DNA of 8,423 bases. Source: Bacteroidales bacterium. Lineage in GTDB: Bacteria > Bacteroidota > Bacteroidia > Bacteroidales > VadinHA17. Below, in pieces: positions 6,907-8,423 of this stretch. Within the stretch, counting starts at the first letter, position 1, and every line of letters starts with the position of its first letter. The stretch lies in NCBI GenBank assembly GCA_030692905.1, contig JAUYBT010000022.1, positions 1 through 8,423 of the forward strand. Reading direction: 5' to 3'. The notes beneath the pieces are model-generated. The model was not told the DNA's origin. It saw nothing but the letters and a program-made list of their open reading frames with translations, and ran no database searches. Made by a program: the position numbers and the translations under genes.

Positions 6907-7009
6907 GAAGTACTTAAAGTGAGCTAAAGTTTGGAGTACTTAAAGTTAAAAAAGATGAAATTTGACTAATTGATAATAACTCTAAATACTTTAAGCACTT
7001 TAGGCACTC
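6907..7009. repeat. Imperfect palindrome built from ~9-base repeats
   Basis: The left side carries CTTAAAGT at 6913-6920 and 6939-6946 and GCTAAAGT at 6923-6930. The right side carries the complements ACTTTAAG (6988-6995) and ACTTTAGG (6997-7004), 9 bases apart. The arms can pair over a ~40-base AT-rich loop. The region fills most of the 142-base gap between the GWxTD gene and rlmB. No T-tract follows directly, so it is not a standard terminator, though it could still affect transcript ends or stability. Confidence 0.65.
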
Positions 7010-7042
7010 ATTATTTAAAGGATTAAAAAATTAAAAAAAGAT

Positions 7043-7783
7043 ATGCAGAAAGAAACAGATTGCATTTTTGGATTAAGAGCTGTGATTGAGGCTATTAAAG
7101 CAGGAAAACAGATCGACAGGCTGCTGGTAAAGCAAGGTCTTCAGGGTGCTCTTTATCATGAGCTTATGACCGAAGTTAAAACTCATAATATTGTTTACCA
7201 GATAGTACCTGTTGAGAGAATTGAACTGGTGACGAAGAAAAATCACCAGGGGGTATTGGCATGGTTGTCTGTAATTGAATATCAATATATTGCCAACCTT
7301 CTTCCAATGGTTTTCGAAAAGGGGGAAGATCCTTTGATAATTGCCCTGGATGGTGTTTCGGATGTAAGGAACTTTGGTGCAATAGTACGTACAGCAGAAT
7401 GTCTTGGAGCCCATGCAATAATAATCCCCGAAAAAGGGTCAGCCAGGATAACGGCCGATGCAGTTAAAACATCTGCAGGGGCTTTGCATTCGTTTCCGGT
7501 TTGCAGGGAAAAAAGTATTGTCAGGGCCATTGAGTATCTGAAAGAATCGGGGCTCAAGGTATTTTGTGCTGCAGAAAAATCGGGTAAAATAGCTTCAGAA
7601 ACTCCATTAACAGGTCCTTCCGTATTGATACTTGGTTCAGAAGATAAAGGGATCAGCCGTGAACTTATAGCACTGTCCGATCACCAGATTAAGATTCCGA
7701 TGACCGGCACAATTGGTTCTCTGAATGTTTCAGTGGCAGCTGGTATTCTTCTGTATGAGATGGTAAGGCAGCGGTCAGTCTGA
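7043..7783 (+). CDS. rlmB: 23S rRNA (guanosine-2'-O-)-methyltransferase, RlmB type
   Basis: A SPOUT/TrmH-family 2'-O-methyltransferase expected to make Gm2251 in the P-loop of 23S rRNA. At 246 aa it matches RlmB length. The N-terminal ~75 residues form the substrate-binding domain (IFGLRAVIEAI near the start, NHQGVLA at 67-73). The catalytic knot domain has motif 1 LDGVSDVRNFGAIVRTAECLG with N110 and the catalytic R116, motif 2 LILGSEDKGIS (195-205) and motif 3 IPMTGTIGSLNVSVAAGILLYE (218-239) with N228. These form the SAM-binding trefoil knot, and all are intact. The ATG at 7043 follows an A-rich leader without a clear Shine-Dalgarno site, which is normal for this phylum. It ends one base from the convergent transaldolase-like gene. 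A tRNA or other rRNA target within the TrmH family is less likely given the N-terminal domain. Confidence 0.9.
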   Translation: MQKETDCIFGLRAVIEAIKAGKQIDRLLVKQGLQGALYHELMTEVKTHNIVYQIVPVERIELVTKKNHQGVLAWLSVIEYQYIANLLPMVFEKGEDPLIIALDGVSDVRNFGAIVRTAECLGAHAIIIPEKGSARITADAVKTSAGALHSFPVCREKSIVRAIEYLKESGLKVFCAAEKSGKIASETPLTGPSVLILGSEDKGISRELIALSDHQIKIPMTGTIGSLNVSVAAGILLYEMVRQRSV

Positions 7784-7784
7784 A

Positions 7785-8423
7785 CTATTCAATAATACTC
7801 CTGATTCTTTGATCGAGCATCTCCTGATCAGCAGTAAACGATGCCAGCCCGGCCAGTGTAAGCAATGTGTCGGGAGCAATCTTACCTTCGCTTATCTTTT
7901 TCTCCCATCTTGAATGTACTGGTATTTTTCCGTCGGAAGCGATGAAACTTTTCTCCTCTTTTGTCAGTGAAGGGAACATATCTTCGCAACCTTCTTCATG
8001 AGCTATGTGAATCAGTTCGGAACCAGTGGAAGGCACTTTAGAGGCGAGTCTTTCTGCAAGACTAAGTACGTTGTTATCAACTTCCCAGAATTTTTCAATA
8101 TGAACCCCTTTTGCTGAATCGTAGAGACTTACGTCATAGTTTTCATGAGTACGGGAAGTGAATTTTCCACTTAACTCTTTTCTTCCGGCAGCTGCTACTT
8201 TTGGAGGCATGGTATAAACATCTGTTCCAGCCAGGAGTTCCAGCTGGTTGTAATTTCTCAAACTTGCTGCAATAAGTTTTGTTCGCCATGGATTCTCAGC
8301 GGATAGGCCTGTCACCCAGTTCTGTGATGAGATAACAGCCATCTCTCCTGCCCCGGAGCCGTCGCCAAGTTTATTGTTAATCATATAAGCGCCAATCCTC
8401 CCAAGGAAAACATTAAGGTAGTC
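7785..8423 (-). CDS. Transaldolase-family protein, C-terminal part (cut by window edge)
   Basis: The reading frame is open from the window edge (DYLNVFLGRIGAY precedes the first visible Met at 8384), so the gene begins to the right and the Met is internal. About 212 residues are visible. VFLGRIGAYMINNKLGD matches the transaldolase FVGRI-x-D strand, IAASLRN the phosphate-binding (A/G)ASFRN strand with its arginine, and LAGTDVYTMPPKV the final barrel strand (LAGCD-LTI-P). IEKFWEVDNN resembles the E-x-FRW-x-HN element. The Schiff-base lysine lies in the unseen N-terminal half, so activity is not shown. The C-terminus ends FTADQEMLDQRIRSIIE, like the last helix of E. coli TalB (FAIDQEKLEKMI), but about 65-70 extra residues separate it from the preceding element. 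Expected role: transfer of dihydroxyacetone units in the non-oxidative pentose phosphate pathway, or a related aldolase activity. Confidence 0.7.
   Translation of the reverse strand, partial: DYLNVFLGRIGAYMINNKLGDGSGAGEMAVISSQNWVTGLSAENPWRTKLIAASLRNYNQLELLAGTDVYTMPPKVAAAGRKELSGKFTSRTHENYDVSLYDSAKGVHIEKFWEVDNNVLSLAERLASKVPSTGSELIHIAHEEGCEDMFPSLTKEEKSFIASDGKIPVHSRWEKKISEGKIAPDTLLTLAGLASFTADQEMLDQRIRSIIE

Noticed and set aside
7073..7414. A 113-codon minus-strand frame within rlmB
   Set aside because: Antisense to intact RlmB motifs; no domain seen.

Overview
The window looks like chromosomal DNA from a Bacteroidota bacterium, probably of the Bacteroidales/Marinilabiliales type. The evidence is a GWxTD-domain lipoprotein, an integrase with the arm-binding domain typical of this phylum, promoter -7 elements of the TAnnTTTG type, weak Shine-Dalgarno sites, and moderately AT-rich intergenic DNA. 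Species cannot be named from the sequence alone.

Left end (1-579): the first 81 codons of a tyrosine recombinase run off the window on the minus strand. They are followed by about 245 bases of non-coding DNA rich in short direct and inverted repeats, then a tRNA-Ser(GCU) gene with its own promoter and terminator. An integrase head immediately downstream of a tRNA 3' end is the classic layout of one end of an integrative element or prophage. The element body would lie to the left, outside the window.

Middle-left (655-3364, minus strand): rlmD, a 23S rRNA m5U methyltransferase with a 4Fe-4S cluster, lies downstream of a predicted surface lipoprotein alpha/beta hydrolase (secretory-lipase-like). 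A 204-base divergent intergenic region separates these from the next gene. It carries two oppositely directed, identical TATATTTG promoter elements around a palindromic array of 7-base repeats.

Middle-right (3569-7783, plus strand): a two-domain ABC-F ATPase, a GWxTD-family lipoprotein and rlmB (23S rRNA Gm2251 methyltransferase). A second, different repeat palindrome (about 9-base unit) lies just before rlmB. Three genes here (rlmD, abc-f, rlmB) act on the ribosome, although they are not one operon.

Right end (7785-8423, minus strand): the C-terminal part of a transaldolase-family protein, converging on rlmB with one base between stop codons. It appears to carry an extra segment of about 65-70 residues near its C-terminus.

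I did not find a clearly new multi-gene system. The most interesting parts are the repeat-rich integration junction beside tRNA-Ser, the two periodic intergenic palindromes, and the atypical transaldolase and GWxTD proteins.
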